Below are positions 40,917 to 49,678 of a stretch of DNA of 64,000 nt, piece by piece. The stretch comes from Polyangiaceae bacterium (lineage in GTDB: Bacteria > Myxococcota_A > Polyangia > Polyangiales > Polyangiaceae). The DNA lies in assembly GCA_020633235.1 (NCBI GenBank), contig JACKEA010000008.1, positions 62,001-126,000 of the forward strand, read 5' to 3'. Made by a program: the position numbers and the translations under genes. Positions within the stretch are counted from its first letter, which is position 1; each line of letters starts with the position of its first letter. Under the pieces are notes generated by a model, which searched no databases, was not told the origin of the DNA, and was given only the letters and a program-made list of their open reading frames with translations.

Positions 40917-41756
40917 ATGTTGCGTTCCTGCTTGGCTTTCGTGCTCGTTCTGACCCTCGCACCCGTGGCTTTGGCCCAACCCGCAGAACCCGAACCGGCG
41001 GAGCCTCCTGCGCCCGCCGAGCCACCGCCCCCACCGCCACCGCCTCCTGCTGCCACTCCCGCGCCGGCGCAGCAACAGCCTGCGCCGCCAATGCAGCAAC
41101 AGCCCCCGCCACCCGCGTATCCAGCGCCCGCCTACGGCTACCCGCCGCCCGTCTACGGACCGCCGCCTCCCGTCGCGCCAGCGCAAGACACCAGCGCGTA
41201 TCGCCACGACGGCTTCTATCTACGCTTCGGCCTCGGTGCCGCCTACGGTGCGGTGAAGTCCAAGGGGCAACTGCTCGGGACCGACGCGGAGGTCAGCTAC
41301 ACCGGCTGGGGTCCCGCCTACGAGCTCTTGATCGGCGGCACCGTCGGCAGCGGTGTGGTGCTCGGCGGCGGTCTACTGGGTCAAGACATCAAGAACCCGG
41401 ACACCAGCGTCACCGTGGGACAAGGCGTGTCGACGTCCAAGGTGCAACAAGACGGTACTCTGGGTCTTGGCACCCTCGGCATGTTCGTGGACTGGTTCCC
41501 CGACGAGACCGGCGGCGCCCACGTTGGCGCCATGCTGGGCCTCGGGATCATCGGCCTCAACGGCGACAATGGCGATTCGAATCCCGGGATCGGCGGCGCC
41601 CTCATGGCGGGTTACGACTTCTGGGTCGGCAAGCAGTGGTCCCTGGGTCCGGAGGCGCGGGTGGTGTTCGCCAAGCAAAGCCGTGACCTCGGCAGCGACA
41701 CCCTGGACGACACCGGCGTCGGTTTCCAGCTCGCCTTGAGCGTCCTCTACCACTGA
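40917..41756 (+). CDS. Exported Pro-rich protein with outer-membrane beta-barrel
   Basis: A 279-residue protein with a signal peptide (CLAFVLVLTLAPVALA) and a long Pro/Ala/Gln-rich linker to about residue 90 (EPPPPPPPPPAATPAPAQQQ). A small beta-barrel follows (HDGFYLRFGLGAAYGAVKSK, LGTLGMFVDWFPDETGGAHV, MAGYDFWVGKQWSLGPEARV) ending in an aromatic C-terminus (LALSVLYH). It is paralogous to the product of 59681-60289. The ATG at 40917 has an AAGGAG leader at ideal spacing, while the ATG at 40911 does not. The linker could cross peptidoglycan. It ends 2 bp from the convergent lipoprotein gene, in the palindrome TGACGTCA. Confidence 0.8.
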   Translation: MLRSCLAFVLVLTLAPVALAQPAEPEPAEPPAPAEPPPPPPPPPAATPAPAQQQPAPPMQQQPPPPAYPAPAYGYPPPVYGPPPPVAPAQDTSAYRHDGFYLRFGLGAAYGAVKSKGQLLGTDAEVSYTGWGPAYELLIGGTVGSGVVLGGGLLGQDIKNPDTSVTVGQGVSTSKVQQDGTLGLGTLGMFVDWFPDETGGAHVGAMLGLGIIGLNGDNGDSNPGIGGALMAGYDFWVGKQWSLGPEARVVFAKQSRDLGSDTLDDTGVGFQLALSVLYH

Positions 41757-41758
41757 CG

Positions 41759-43048
41759 TCAGAGGCCCGTCAGACAGTCGAACCGGGCCAAGCCGATGTG
41801 AGACTGGCTGATGGGCTCGCCGTCGCGCCAAGCCACCAGTACGCTCCGCTCGTCGGGCGAACCGATCACGGAAAGGTGACCGAAGAAGCCCGGCTCGATG
41901 ACGGCCTGAGTCTTCAGTGCGTCGTTCTCGATCACGCTGACGGTGAGGTCCGGAGGGTTGTTTGCCGGATCGTTACCCCAGGCCACCACCAGGCGATCTC
42001 CCAGCGCCGCGGTGTCGAGGCCGTCCATCGGCACATCGGTCGGGGCGCTGAGACTCCACGGCCCCTCGATCTTGCCGGCCTCGAGATCGGCGCGCAGGTA
42101 TTGGATGGGCTCCACCACGCCACCGCTCGCCGTGCGCCACGTGACCCACGCGCCCTTCGGGTGAGGCGCGACGGAAACTTCGGCGATGGGCGTGTCACCT
42201 TCGACGCTGGTCAGCGGCGTGATGGCGCCGTCCGCGCCCACCCGCACCACGTCCAGTCGGGTCGCGCCGTTGGCCGCCGCCGAGCAGCCCACCGGCGGCG
42301 CCGTAGGCTCGTTGGCGAAGGCAACGAGCCAGCCGTCTTGATAGGGCGCCGCGTCCGCTACGTTCACGCCCAGGCCGCAGGCGAGGACCTGCTGGCTGGC
42401 GCTCATGCCGTTGACGATGTGCGCCGACAGCATCATGCCGCTGCTGACGCCTACGAGATGGAAGCCTGGCGGACCTTCGGCCGCGAACAGCGGAACGCCG
42501 TCGTTGCCGAGCGGCAGGACCTCCCCCAGCCCGTCTGCATTGGGATCCACTTCCGGAGCAAAGAGCACGAGGCCGCCGCCGAGCCTGGGTGCCATGGCGA
42601 AGCGACCGTTGTCGCTCTTCGCCACGGGGTACTTGTAGAGGGCCGGATCCGACAAGGCCAACCGCACGGGGGCAATTGCGTTGCCCGTCCATGGCTGCCA
42701 GGGCGAGAACGTGGCGTGACGGATGCTGTGCTGCCCGATCGCTTCCGCGCGCTCGAACACGACCGTCACGTCGCTACCATCTCCCGTCGCCACCAGCGCG
42801 GGTTCCGTGTCCTCACTGCCGGGCGCATGCTCCACACTGGCGAAGGGAGTCTGCACCAAGAGCTCGTCACAAGAGCTCGGGTTGCCCCCGAAGCCACCGC
42901 CCACGCCGCCGGATCCACTGGTCCCGGCAGTACCCCCGAGGCCGCCGCTGCCGGACATTCCCGCCGTGCCCCCCAACTCCAGCAAGCGTGAGCGCGAGCC
43001 ACATCCCGTCGCCAACAACACTGCGAAAAGACAAGCGAGCTCGCGCAT
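41759..43048 (-). CDS. Lipoprotein with Gly/Ser linker and beta-propeller-like body
   Basis: A 429-residue lipoprotein: signal and lipobox LFAVLLATGC, a repetitive GGTAGMSGSGG-type spacer, then a strand-rich body of roughly 370 residues with recurring DG/GD turns (VATGDGSDVTVVFERAEAIG, VAPHPKGAWVTWRTASGGVV, VIGSPDERSVLVAWRDGEPI). It recalls the two propeller-like lipoproteins at 37.8 and 39.7 kb in style, though I cannot align it firmly. The ATG at 43048 is chosen because it begins the signal. Role unknown. Confidence 0.75.
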   Translation of the reverse strand: MRELACLFAVLLATGCGSRSRLLELGGTAGMSGSGGLGGTAGTSGSGGVGGGFGGNPSSCDELLVQTPFASVEHAPGSEDTEPALVATGDGSDVTVVFERAEAIGQHSIRHATFSPWQPWTGNAIAPVRLALSDPALYKYPVAKSDNGRFAMAPRLGGGLVLFAPEVDPNADGLGEVLPLGNDGVPLFAAEGPPGFHLVGVSSGMMLSAHIVNGMSASQQVLACGLGVNVADAAPYQDGWLVAFANEPTAPPVGCSAAANGATRLDVVRVGADGAITPLTSVEGDTPIAEVSVAPHPKGAWVTWRTASGGVVEPIQYLRADLEAGKIEGPWSLSAPTDVPMDGLDTAALGDRLVVAWGNDPANNPPDLTVSVIENDALKTQAVIEPGFFGHLSVIGSPDERSVLVAWRDGEPISQSHIGLARFDCLTGL

Positions 43049-43121
43049 GACTCGGTGGTAGCGGCGGCATGGAAGCGGGGCAAGTGATGTCGAGCACTGC
43101 GGAGTGGCGTACTCTCGGACA

Positions 43122-44045
43122 ATGGTGCGTAGCTCTCCCGCGGTTGTCATCGCTCTCCTGCTGCTCCTGCCCGCATGTGGCGGCGATGACGTCTCCAACG
43201 CCAACACGGGTGGCAGCGGCGGCTCCGCTGGCGGTAGTGGGGGAAGCAGCAGCGGTGGCAGCGCCGGGTCGGGCACCGGCGGTGTTGCAGGCGGCGGGAC
43301 CGGTGGCAGCACGTCGACGTGCGCTGGCCCCAAGCCCGGGCCGGACAACACCGGCGTACCAAAGGGCGTCACGCTCACGCCCAGCGGCTCCATCAAGGTG
43401 GAACAAGACGGCGCCGTGATCGAAGGGCTCGACATCACGGGGGAGGTGACGGTGCTGGCGGACGACGTCACCATCCGCAACTGTCGGATCACCAGCGGCG
43501 ACTACTACCCGATCCGCTACTTCGACAACGACAACGTCGGTCTGCTCGTCGAAGACACGGAGATCATCGGCACGAATGGTGACGTCACCTCCGGCATAGC
43601 CTTCGCCAACTACACCGCGCGCCGGGTGAACGTCCACGGCGGCGCCGACGGTCTCAAGGCGGACGCCAACGTGCTCATCGAGGACAGCTGGATCCACGAC
43701 CTCAGCAACGGCCCCGGCGAGCACAACGACTGCGTGCAGTCCACCGGCGGCAAGGGTGTCACCATTCGCCACAGCACCTTGGAGGGCGCCAGCAACGCCG
43801 CCGTGCAAACCGGCGACGAAGGCGCCGCCACGGAAGACCTCACCATCGAGTGCAGCTGGCTTTCGGGTGGCGGCTACACCTTGAACATCCGCGGCACCGG
43901 CGCCACGGTGCCCAAGAACACCAAGATCATCGACAACCGCTTCAAGGACGACTCGGCCTACGGCCCCTGGACCATCGACGACCCGAACCCCACCGTGACG
44001 GGCAACGTGTGGGACGACACCGGCGCCCCGATCCCCTATCCGTAG
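43122..44045 (+). CDS. Right-handed beta-helix lipoprotein
   Basis: A 307-residue lipoprotein: signal and lipobox IALLLLLPAC, a Gly/Ser spacer of about 50 residues, then a right-handed parallel beta-helix of the pectate-lyase type (VIEGLDITGEVTVLADDVTI, NCRITSGDYYPIRYFDNDNV, VTIRHSTLEGASNAAVQTGD). Such folds carry polysaccharide lyases or glycan-binding proteins; catalytic residues cannot be fixed by eye. The ATG at 43122 is the first that gives a clean signal; a GTG at 43125 is equally close. Its stop is directly adjacent to the stop of the convergent chorismate mutase gene. Confidence 0.82.
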   Translation: MVRSSPAVVIALLLLLPACGGDDVSNANTGGSGGSAGGSGGSSSGGSAGSGTGGVAGGGTGGSTSTCAGPKPGPDNTGVPKGVTLTPSGSIKVEQDGAVIEGLDITGEVTVLADDVTIRNCRITSGDYYPIRYFDNDNVGLLVEDTEIIGTNGDVTSGIAFANYTARRVNVHGGADGLKADANVLIEDSWIHDLSNGPGEHNDCVQSTGGKGVTIRHSTLEGASNAAVQTGDEGAATEDLTIECSWLSGGGYTLNIRGTGATVPKNTKIIDNRFKDDSAYGPWTIDDPNPTVTGNVWDDTGAPIPYP

Positions 44046-44333
44046 CTACTCGTCTTCGCCGCGCACGTGGTGCTGTTCCGCGCGCCGCGATTCGTCGATC
44101 ACGCGCTCGAACACCCGCCGCACCATCGGCGCCCGCAGCGGCTCCGGCGCCACGCGAATCAGTCGGTCGATGACCTGCCGTTCGCGCTCGGGATCGTACA
44201 CCGCGATGCGCTGCTCGCGCTTCAAGTCGCCGACGGCCAGCACCTTGCGCACCCGGTCCGCGAGCAGCTCCAGCAGGCGATCGTCGATGGCGTCGATCTC
44301 GCGACGCAGAGCTTCCAGGCGTTCGTCGGACAT
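44046..44333 (-). CDS. Chorismate mutase, AroQ type
   Basis: A 95-residue, all-helical enzyme that turns chorismate into prephenate for phenylalanine and tyrosine synthesis. LEALRREIDAIDDRLLELLA is the classic first helix, followed by RVRKVLAVGDLKREQRIAVY, the DPERERQVIDRLIR helix and the closing VIDESRR. It has the size of a stand-alone mutase domain. The ATG at 44333 is chosen because the family begins there; upstream in-frame sequence is not conserved. It is convergent with the beta-helix gene. Confidence 0.88.
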   Translation of the reverse strand: MSDERLEALRREIDAIDDRLLELLADRVRKVLAVGDLKREQRIAVYDPERERQVIDRLIRVAPEPLRAPMVRRVFERVIDESRRAEQHHVRGEDE

Positions 44334-44371
44334 CGTGGCGCCATCGTAGATCAGCGCGTGCGCGATGTCCC

Positions 44372-44425
44372 CGCGGCGATCCAACAAAACCCTCGGACCT
44401 GTTCATTTGATGTTGGTTCGCCGCG
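44372..44425. repeat. Dispersed intergenic repeat, inward inverted pair
   Basis: CGCGGCGATCCAACAA (44372-44387, plus) and ATGTTGGTTCGCCGCG (44410-44425, minus) pair almost perfectly around a 22-bp loop; the extended arms include CCGCGG. The pair sits between the divergent chorismate mutase and AraC-type genes. Confidence 0.78.
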
Positions 44426-44458
44426 GAACCGAGCGCGGCACGGAGTAGAGTCCATGCC

Positions 44459-44899
44459 ATGGTCCTGGGCCCTGCGACACACCGGCGCTTGTGCAGGCTG
44501 CGAGACTTGCTCGCGGAGCCGAGCGAAGCGCGGAGCTACCGGCAGCTCGCGGACAGCGTGGGGCTGTCCCCCTTTCACGCCATCCGACAGTGCGAGGCAC
44601 TGTTCGGGCAGACGCCCCACCAGCTCCGCACGGCCTTCCGCCTGGCCCACGCGCAGCGGCTCTTGGCGCTGGACGCGCAGCCGGTGACGGAGGTGTGCCT
44701 TGCCGTCGGCTACCAGAGCCTGGGCGCGTTCTCGTCGCTGTTCAAGCGGCACTTCGGCGTGGCGCCCACGGAGTGGCGGCGCCGGGTGCGGACGCAGGTG
44801 CCGGTGATGGGCGACGTTCGTCGCGTGGTGCACCCGGGCTGCCTCGAGCTCATGGCGTGGCTGCCCGCCGCAGCCTTCCGCAATTTCGAAGAAGCGTGA
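44459..44899 (+). CDS. AraC-family DNA-binding protein, HTH domain only
   Basis: A 146-residue transcription regulator with a single AraC-type domain: the first helix-turn-helix (SYRQLADSVGLSPFHAIRQC), the linker (FGQTPHQLRTAFRLAHAQRL) and the second (PVTEVCLAVGYQSLGAFSSL, then FKRHFGVAPTEWRRR). There is no ligand-binding N-terminal domain, so its activity must be set in another way. It lies 43 bp upstream of a VOC-family gene on the same strand, a pairing often seen for small detoxification units; it may regulate that gene. The ATG at 44459 is used. Confidence 0.88.
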   Translation: MVLGPATHRRLCRLRDLLAEPSEARSYRQLADSVGLSPFHAIRQCEALFGQTPHQLRTAFRLAHAQRLLALDAQPVTEVCLAVGYQSLGAFSSLFKRHFGVAPTEWRRRVRTQVPVMGDVRRVVHPGCLELMAWLPAAAFRNFEEA

Positions 44900-44942
44900 G
44901 CGCCACCGTGGTGGCTAGAGTGCGGCCCGAAGGGAGCAGCGA

Positions 44943-45332
44943 GTGAAGATCCTTCTGATGAGCATCATGGTGGACGACCAGGACAAGGCGGAGCGCTTCT
45001 ACACGGACGTGCTCGGCTTCAAGAAGCACACCGAGTTTCCCATGGGGGAGTACCGCTGGCTCACGGTGGTGGCACCGGACGGCCACCCCGACGTGCAGCT
45101 GTCTCTGGAGCCGAACGCGAACCCGGCTGGCAAGGCGTTCCAGCAGGCGATGATGGACCAAGGCATTCCCGTCGCGGCGTTCGAGTCTTTGGACATCGAA
45201 GCGGACGTGGCCCGCCTCAAGGAGCATGGCGTCGTGTTCACCAAGGAGCCATTCGCTGCCGGTCCGGTGACCATCACCATCTTCGCTGATGGCTGCGGCA
45301 ACTTGATTCAGCTGTACCAACCCACGGGCTGA
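44943..45332 (+). CDS. VOC-family protein (glyoxalase/bleomycin-resistance-like)
   Basis: A 129-residue protein of the vicinal-oxygen-chelate fold, made of two babab modules: VDDQDKAERFYTDVLGFKKH with YRWLTVVAPDGHPDVQLSLE, and ADVARLKEHGVVFTKEPFAA with TITIFADGCGNLIQLYQP. The family includes glyoxalase I and antibiotic-binding proteins; the metal ligands cannot be set by eye, so the reaction is open. The GTG at 44943 follows GGGAGCAGC. Likely co-transcribed with the AraC-type gene. Confidence 0.9.
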   Translation: MKILLMSIMVDDQDKAERFYTDVLGFKKHTEFPMGEYRWLTVVAPDGHPDVQLSLEPNANPAGKAFQQAMMDQGIPVAAFESLDIEADVARLKEHGVVFTKEPFAAGPVTITIFADGCGNLIQLYQPTG

Positions 45333-45336
45333 GCCT

Positions 45337-45699
45337 TCACCCGCAGGAGTCCGACTCGCAGCCGGTCTCCGACTGGCCGTCCTGGTCGCAGCGACCGGGA
45401 GCGCAGGCGATGATGCGACACGCGCCGTCGAAGCAGCCCGCGCTGGCCACGCCCTCCCCTTTGCAGGCGTGGCCACAGAAGCGGCAGTTGTCAGCGTCCG
45501 TCAGATCCGTCTCGCAGCCATTCGCTGGATCCAGATCGCAGTCGCCGCGCCCCACAGGGCAGCTCATGCGTTGGGCGTCTTCGGGTGCATCTGCCGCCGC
45601 GACGGCCGGAGCCGCCCGGGGCTCTGCGGCGTTGCCCGGGCTGCACCCCGAGCCGAGCGCACTCATCCCGCACAAGAGCATCGCTGCACCGAGCCTCAT
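45337..45699 (-). CDS. Small Cys-rich lipoprotein
   Basis: A 120-residue lipoprotein: signal and lipobox MLLCGMSALGSGC, an Ala-rich spacer, then a Cys-rich domain with repeated CxxD-type turns (MSCPVGRGDCDLDPANGCET, DNCRFCGHACKGEGVASAGC, GRCDQDGQSETGC). It may be a fragment-like relative of the Cys-rich domains in metazoan-like myxobacterial proteins (DxDxxNGCET units). The ATG at 45699 has a weak leader. Its stop lies 4 bp from the convergent VOC gene. Confidence 0.72.
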   Translation of the reverse strand: MRLGAAMLLCGMSALGSGCSPGNAAEPRAAPAVAAADAPEDAQRMSCPVGRGDCDLDPANGCETDLTDADNCRFCGHACKGEGVASAGCFDGACRIIACAPGRCDQDGQSETGCESDSCG

Positions 45700-45832
45700 G
45701 ACAGCTTTCGACACCCGTGAAAGCCAGTCCTTGGCCTCCGCGGAATCGGGCGGCGCTCCATTCCTCAGCTGGACGCCCGCCTCGACTGCGCGAACAGTGT
45801 GCGGCACACACCATGCTGCGGGGATCCGTTCG

Positions 45833-47851
45833 ATGCTCAAACTGACTGCGATGCTCCTGGGAACTGCCTTTTTGTGGTCTGTCTCAGCCTGCTCCTCGAG
45901 CTCAGGGGGGGCGACGCCAAGCAAGGACGGCGGCCACGAAGGGAGTGCCGGAAGCGATGGAGGCGTGCCCGCCGACGGCGGCGGCGACGGTGGCTCCAAG
46001 GACGGCTCGATCTCTCCCGACGGTGGACCCGTGGATCCGGGTCCGCCTCGCCTGCTCCACTTCAGGATCGAGGAGTCGAACCCCACGCGGGTGTCGTTCG
46101 ACAGCAGCAAGCCCATCGCAGCGACCACTACGACGGGCTTCACGGTCAGTGGGAAGACGATCTCCGCCGTCACGATCAACACGGGCAGCAAGACGGGGCA
46201 TTACTTCACCGTCGCGTCTCCCTTCAGCTACTGGGACAACGCGACCATCCGCTACGAGGGCGGCAGCGACCTGACGGACGAAGAGAGCCAGGCGCTGTAC
46301 CCGTTCACGCTGGAGTACGTCTCCAACGCCATCCCGGAGCCGGCCGCGAGCGCTCACACGTACTACGTCTCGACGTCGGGCAAGGACAGCAACGGTGGCA
46401 CCTCGACGAGCGCACCCTTCGGCACCGTGGCGAAGGCGCTGAGCGTGGCGACGGCCGGCACGACGATCTACGTGCAGGCGGGCCTGTACCCAGTGACGGG
46501 GTCGATCTCGCTGCCCAGTGTCGGCACGCCCTCTGCGCCCGTGAAGATCGTCGGCTACCAGAACACGCCGGGAGACATCAGCACCAACTACTACAGCTAC
46601 TCCTACGGCAGCGCCGCACCTGCGCTGGACAGCAGCAAGATGCCCTTGTTCGACGGCGGCGGCGGTACGTTCGCGATCTTCTTCGGCGGCCAGGGCGACG
46701 ACTACGTGATCTATCGAAACCTGCAGTTCGCCAACGCGGGCTCGGGTATCCGCGCGTATCGCTCGAAGGGTGTCGTCATCGACAACTGCAACTTCAAGGA
46801 GTTCGGTGACGGAACCGGCGATGGCTCCGCCATCGAGCTGGACATTGGCGACGAAGGCTCCGTGTACGACGACTCGTTCTACAGGGTCGAGAACAGCTAC
46901 GCCCTCAACGCCGGCATGGGCAACATCGTGCTGTATGGCAACCACAACCTGGTGGAGAGCTGCCACACCTACTGCGACAACACGACGGACGCCTACGACG
47001 CGACCGGTGTGTCCGACTACTACATCACCCTTCGCGGCTCCGACAACATCGTGCGCAACAGCAAGGCCGAGCGGCGCGACGGCGTGGCCGCCGCTGCATC
47101 GGGGCACGGTATCGGCGTGAAGTCGGGCGAGGCAACGACCTTCACCGAGAGCTTCCACAATCTGTTCGAGCACGACTACGTCATCGGCTGCAACGAGGGG
47201 CTCTACACGCGAAACACCAACGCCGATCACAACGTGTTCAAGGACTGCGAGATCGGCGGGCTCGGTACCGCCGCGGGCACGAGCTACGGCGTGAACGGCA
47301 ACGGCATCACGTTCCAGACCGACACCAAATACAACGTGGCCGAGCGGATCTACGTTCACGACGTAAAAGCGGCGATCTTCTACGACAACAACCGCTACGA
47401 GGTCTTCACGGGTGCCGACATCGTCGGCAACGTGGTTCGAAATAGCATCATTTCCGACAGCGCCTGGGCCTTCCGCTACGGCTCGAGTGGAACGGAAAAC
47501 ACCCCGACGCTCTCGGACAATCGCATCGAGAACTGCACCTTCGATAACGTCGACAGCTTCTACTATTCCGAGAGCGTGGTCTGGACTTCCATCAGCGGGA
47601 ACCAGTTCGTGAACGGCATCTTCAACGGCGTGTCGTCCATGGAAACCCCGAACGGCTGGAGCTTCGACCACAACGCGTTCAACGGTTCGGCGGCACAGGG
47701 ATCCAACGCCCTCAGCCAAGACCCGTCGTTCAGCGGTTTCTACGTGCCCGGTGTCGCGCTGCCAGGTGTGCACATCGATGGGATCGAGTACGACTTCAAC
47801 GGCGCCCGGCGGCTGGACCCGCCCCAGATGGGCGCCGTAGAAGTGCCGTAG
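45833..47851 (+). CDS. Right-handed beta-helix lipoprotein, polysaccharide-lyase-like
   Basis: A 672-residue lipoprotein: signal and lipobox LGTAFLWSVSAC, an Asp/Gly-rich spacer (DGGVPADGGGDGGSKDGSIS), a small strand domain (about 70-160), and a long right-handed beta-helix with DUF1565-like opening (TYYVSTSGKDSNGGTSTSAP, GTTIYVQAGLYPVTGSISLP). Later rungs show many N-C-x-F and D-N motifs (IDNCNFKEFGDGTGDGSAIE, NRIENCTFDNVDSFYYSESV). This recalls family-6 type alginate or chondroitin lyases, but the catalytic Lys/Arg pair cannot be placed by eye. The ATG at 45833 gives the signal directly. Confidence 0.84.
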   Translation: MLKLTAMLLGTAFLWSVSACSSSSGGATPSKDGGHEGSAGSDGGVPADGGGDGGSKDGSISPDGGPVDPGPPRLLHFRIEESNPTRVSFDSSKPIAATTTTGFTVSGKTISAVTINTGSKTGHYFTVASPFSYWDNATIRYEGGSDLTDEESQALYPFTLEYVSNAIPEPAASAHTYYVSTSGKDSNGGTSTSAPFGTVAKALSVATAGTTIYVQAGLYPVTGSISLPSVGTPSAPVKIVGYQNTPGDISTNYYSYSYGSAAPALDSSKMPLFDGGGGTFAIFFGGQGDDYVIYRNLQFANAGSGIRAYRSKGVVIDNCNFKEFGDGTGDGSAIELDIGDEGSVYDDSFYRVENSYALNAGMGNIVLYGNHNLVESCHTYCDNTTDAYDATGVSDYYITLRGSDNIVRNSKAERRDGVAAAASGHGIGVKSGEATTFTESFHNLFEHDYVIGCNEGLYTRNTNADHNVFKDCEIGGLGTAAGTSYGVNGNGITFQTDTKYNVAERIYVHDVKAAIFYDNNRYEVFTGADIVGNVVRNSIISDSAWAFRYGSSGTENTPTLSDNRIENCTFDNVDSFYYSESVVWTSISGNQFVNGIFNGVSSMETPNGWSFDHNAFNGSAAQGSNALSQDPSFSGFYVPGVALPGVHIDGIEYDFNGARRLDPPQMGAVEVP

Positions 47852-47854
47852 TCG

Positions 47855-48457
47855 TCAGTCCAAGCCGATCTTCCGGAAGTAGGCGGCGCGCACGCGTTCT
47901 TCCAGTTCAAAGGCGAAGGCTTCGGCGAACGGCTCGCCGCGCGCGCAGTCGTGGCGGGACCTGGTCGTCATGCGGTCTACGTGGTGACCGAGCTCGTGCA
48001 AGAACACGTGCAGCAGTAGGAACGCGCGGGCCGTGCCCCTCGTGAAGTGCACGAGGGCGCCCTCTGCATGGGGCTCGGTCTCCACGCCGAGACGTTCGAA
48101 AATGCCGGCGTGCGCACGCACGTACTCCGCGTCGCGGTCCACCACCAGATCCCGCTCGAACGCGCAGATGGCGATGACCCGCCCGGCCGCGTAGTAGCCA
48201 TCGCAATCCCCGCCTTCGTCCAGGATCACGGCGGAGAGTCCTCGGGACAGCTCCGCCCAGTCGGGGATCAGCTCGATGAAGGCTTCCACGTCCCGTTTCC
48301 GCACTACGTGCCGGTGTCCGCGCCCGGGACGCAGCACGTCGATGACGATGTCCGGCAAGCGGGTGTTCCAGTAGCTCGGGGTTTCTCTGATTCTGTTCTG
48401 CGGTTGCACGCGTCCATGGCGAACGCGTGGCCTCGCACGCCGTCCGAAGGTGTGCAT
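47855..48457 (-). CDS. Zinc-metallopeptidase-like protein with HExxHH motif
   Basis: A 200-residue protein without a signal peptide. The zinc-binding HELGHH motif is at 154-159 in HVFLHELGHHVDRM, with Glu175 and Glu179 downstream (GEPFAEAFAFELE) as candidate third ligand. The N-terminal part has RLPDIVIDVLRPGRGHRHVV and GLSAVILDEGGDCDGYYAAG, with no match that I recognise. Function: probably a cytosolic metallopeptidase, or a pseudo-peptidase with the same motif. The ATG at 48457 was accepted as first start; the gene is convergent with the beta-helix gene at a spacing of 3 bp. Confidence 0.65.
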   Translation of the reverse strand: MHTFGRRARPRVRHGRVQPQNRIRETPSYWNTRLPDIVIDVLRPGRGHRHVVRKRDVEAFIELIPDWAELSRGLSAVILDEGGDCDGYYAAGRVIAICAFERDLVVDRDAEYVRAHAGIFERLGVETEPHAEGALVHFTRGTARAFLLLHVFLHELGHHVDRMTTRSRHDCARGEPFAEAFAFELEERVRAAYFRKIGLD

Positions 48458-48712
48458 GAGGACCTCGAATCCAGCGAGGGCAGCCTCGCGGCGACGTTCC
48501 CGTCCGAGCGAGGCAAGAAAGAGCTCAGGGCTGCGCTCTCGCAGCCGGAGGCCTGCGCCAGCTCCGCGATTGCGAGCGCGCAGGAGTACGTGATGGCCGC
48601 ACGAAGCGGCCGTGAGGCCACGCCGTTAGCTGGAACTGGACGCTGGCCGGTGAGCGAGCGTCAGGAAACGGTGCGCTGGATTCATCATCACGATGCCGCG
48701 GCGTCTACCACC
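48458..48712. other. Intergenic region, 255 bp
   Basis: Between the metallopeptidase-like gene and the patatin gene, both on the minus strand. I see no gene, repeat copy or clear hairpin here. It is expected to hold the promoter of the metallopeptidase-like gene. Confidence 0.4.
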
Positions 48713-49585
48713 TCAACCGCGGTCGTGCAACAGCCACTGCTCGAGCATCGCTTCGTGCGTCACGCTCTCGCGCTCGCCCATTTCGATCGTAGCTCGGACG
48801 AGCTCCGGGCGGGTGTAGTCCCAACGCTCCACGGGGACGGGCTCGGTGGGCGCGACGTACAGGCGCTTGCCCTGCGCGCCCGTCGCCTCCGCTGGGTACG
48901 GCCGGGTGAGCAGCACCACGCTGCGCCGGACGGTGGGCTCGGATTCGGCGACGAACGCCGGCGCGCTGTCCACCAGGCCGCCGTCGAGCAGCGCCTCGGA
49001 AGCGAAGCGGCCGATGGGCGTGAAGGGCGGCGTCGCGCTGGACGCGATGATCAGATCGGCGACCTCTTCGGGCGTCTGGCACTTGCGCGCGTCGAAGATG
49101 GCCGGTGAAAAGCCGAGACGCCGCGGCAACCGTGGATGGATCTCGCCGGGCCACAGCCGCTTGCCGAGAGAATAGGCACCGAGGCCGAGGGCTACGGCGC
49201 CGGTGGCGGGCAACAGACGCGGAAAGCGACTCGTGATCACGAGCACCGGGAACGGCTGCGCGCGCAGACGTTCCAGACCGCCCTCCCGCATGCTGTGGAT
49301 CACCGTGTCGCGATAGATCGGTGCGTGGGGGGTGGGCCGCTCGCCCCGGAGCAACCGCCGCCACTCGAAGTTCTTGGTCACGTGGCGCCGCCGCGCGAGC
49401 CAGAACCGATGCGTCGTTTCTTGTCGCTCACTCAGCAAGATGACGGCGACGCACGCGCCCGCGCTGCACGCCGCGATCACCGCCGTGCGTGGCAGCAGCC
49501 GCTCCGCCCAGCGGTTCATGAGCCCGAGTTGGTAGAACGCGCGATTGCCGCCCCCCGCGAAGACGATGCCGAGATCACGGCTCAC
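48713..49585 (-). CDS. Patatin-like phospholipase
   Basis: A 290-residue lipid acyl hydrolase of the patatin family. It has the oxyanion-hole motif GIVFAGGGNRAF at the N-terminus, the nucleophile elbow AACSAGAC (Ser41; the first Gly of GxSxG is replaced by Ala), and the catalytic Asp in LLDGGLVDS (Asp201). The family also includes bacterial effectors and lipid-turnover enzymes; without a signal peptide it is probably cytosolic or membrane-peripheral. The GTG at 49585 starts just before the motif. Immediately upstream is an inverted pair of the dispersed repeat. Confidence 0.87.
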   Translation of the reverse strand: MSRDLGIVFAGGGNRAFYQLGLMNRWAERLLPRTAVIAACSAGACVAVILLSERQETTHRFWLARRRHVTKNFEWRRLLRGERPTPHAPIYRDTVIHSMREGGLERLRAQPFPVLVITSRFPRLLPATGAVALGLGAYSLGKRLWPGEIHPRLPRRLGFSPAIFDARKCQTPEEVADLIIASSATPPFTPIGRFASEALLDGGLVDSAPAFVAESEPTVRRSVVLLTRPYPAEATGAQGKRLYVAPTEPVPVERWDYTRPELVRATIEMGERESVTHEAMLEQWLLHDRG

Positions 49586-49614
49586 CGCGCCTCCATAGCA
49601 TGGCGCGGTGTTTC

Positions 49615-49668
49615 CGCGGCGGACCAACAAACCCTGGAACCTCTGGATTTGGGTGTTGCCTCGCCGCG
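49615..49668. repeat. Dispersed intergenic repeat, inward inverted pair
   Basis: CGCGGCGGACCAACAA (49615-49630, plus) and GTGTTGCCTCGCCGCG (49653-49668, minus), 22 bp apart, with outer arms GTTTCCGCGG and CCGCGGAAACGCC that extend the pairing to over 20 bp. It fills most of the gap between the vWA and patatin genes. Confidence 0.8.
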
Positions 49669-49678
49669 GAAACGCCCC

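Noticed and set aside
45902..47773. A 623-codon open frame antisense to the beta-helix lipoprotein gene
   Set aside because: The sense strand codes a coherent beta-helix protein with signal and lipobox; the antisense frame has no motifs or leader.
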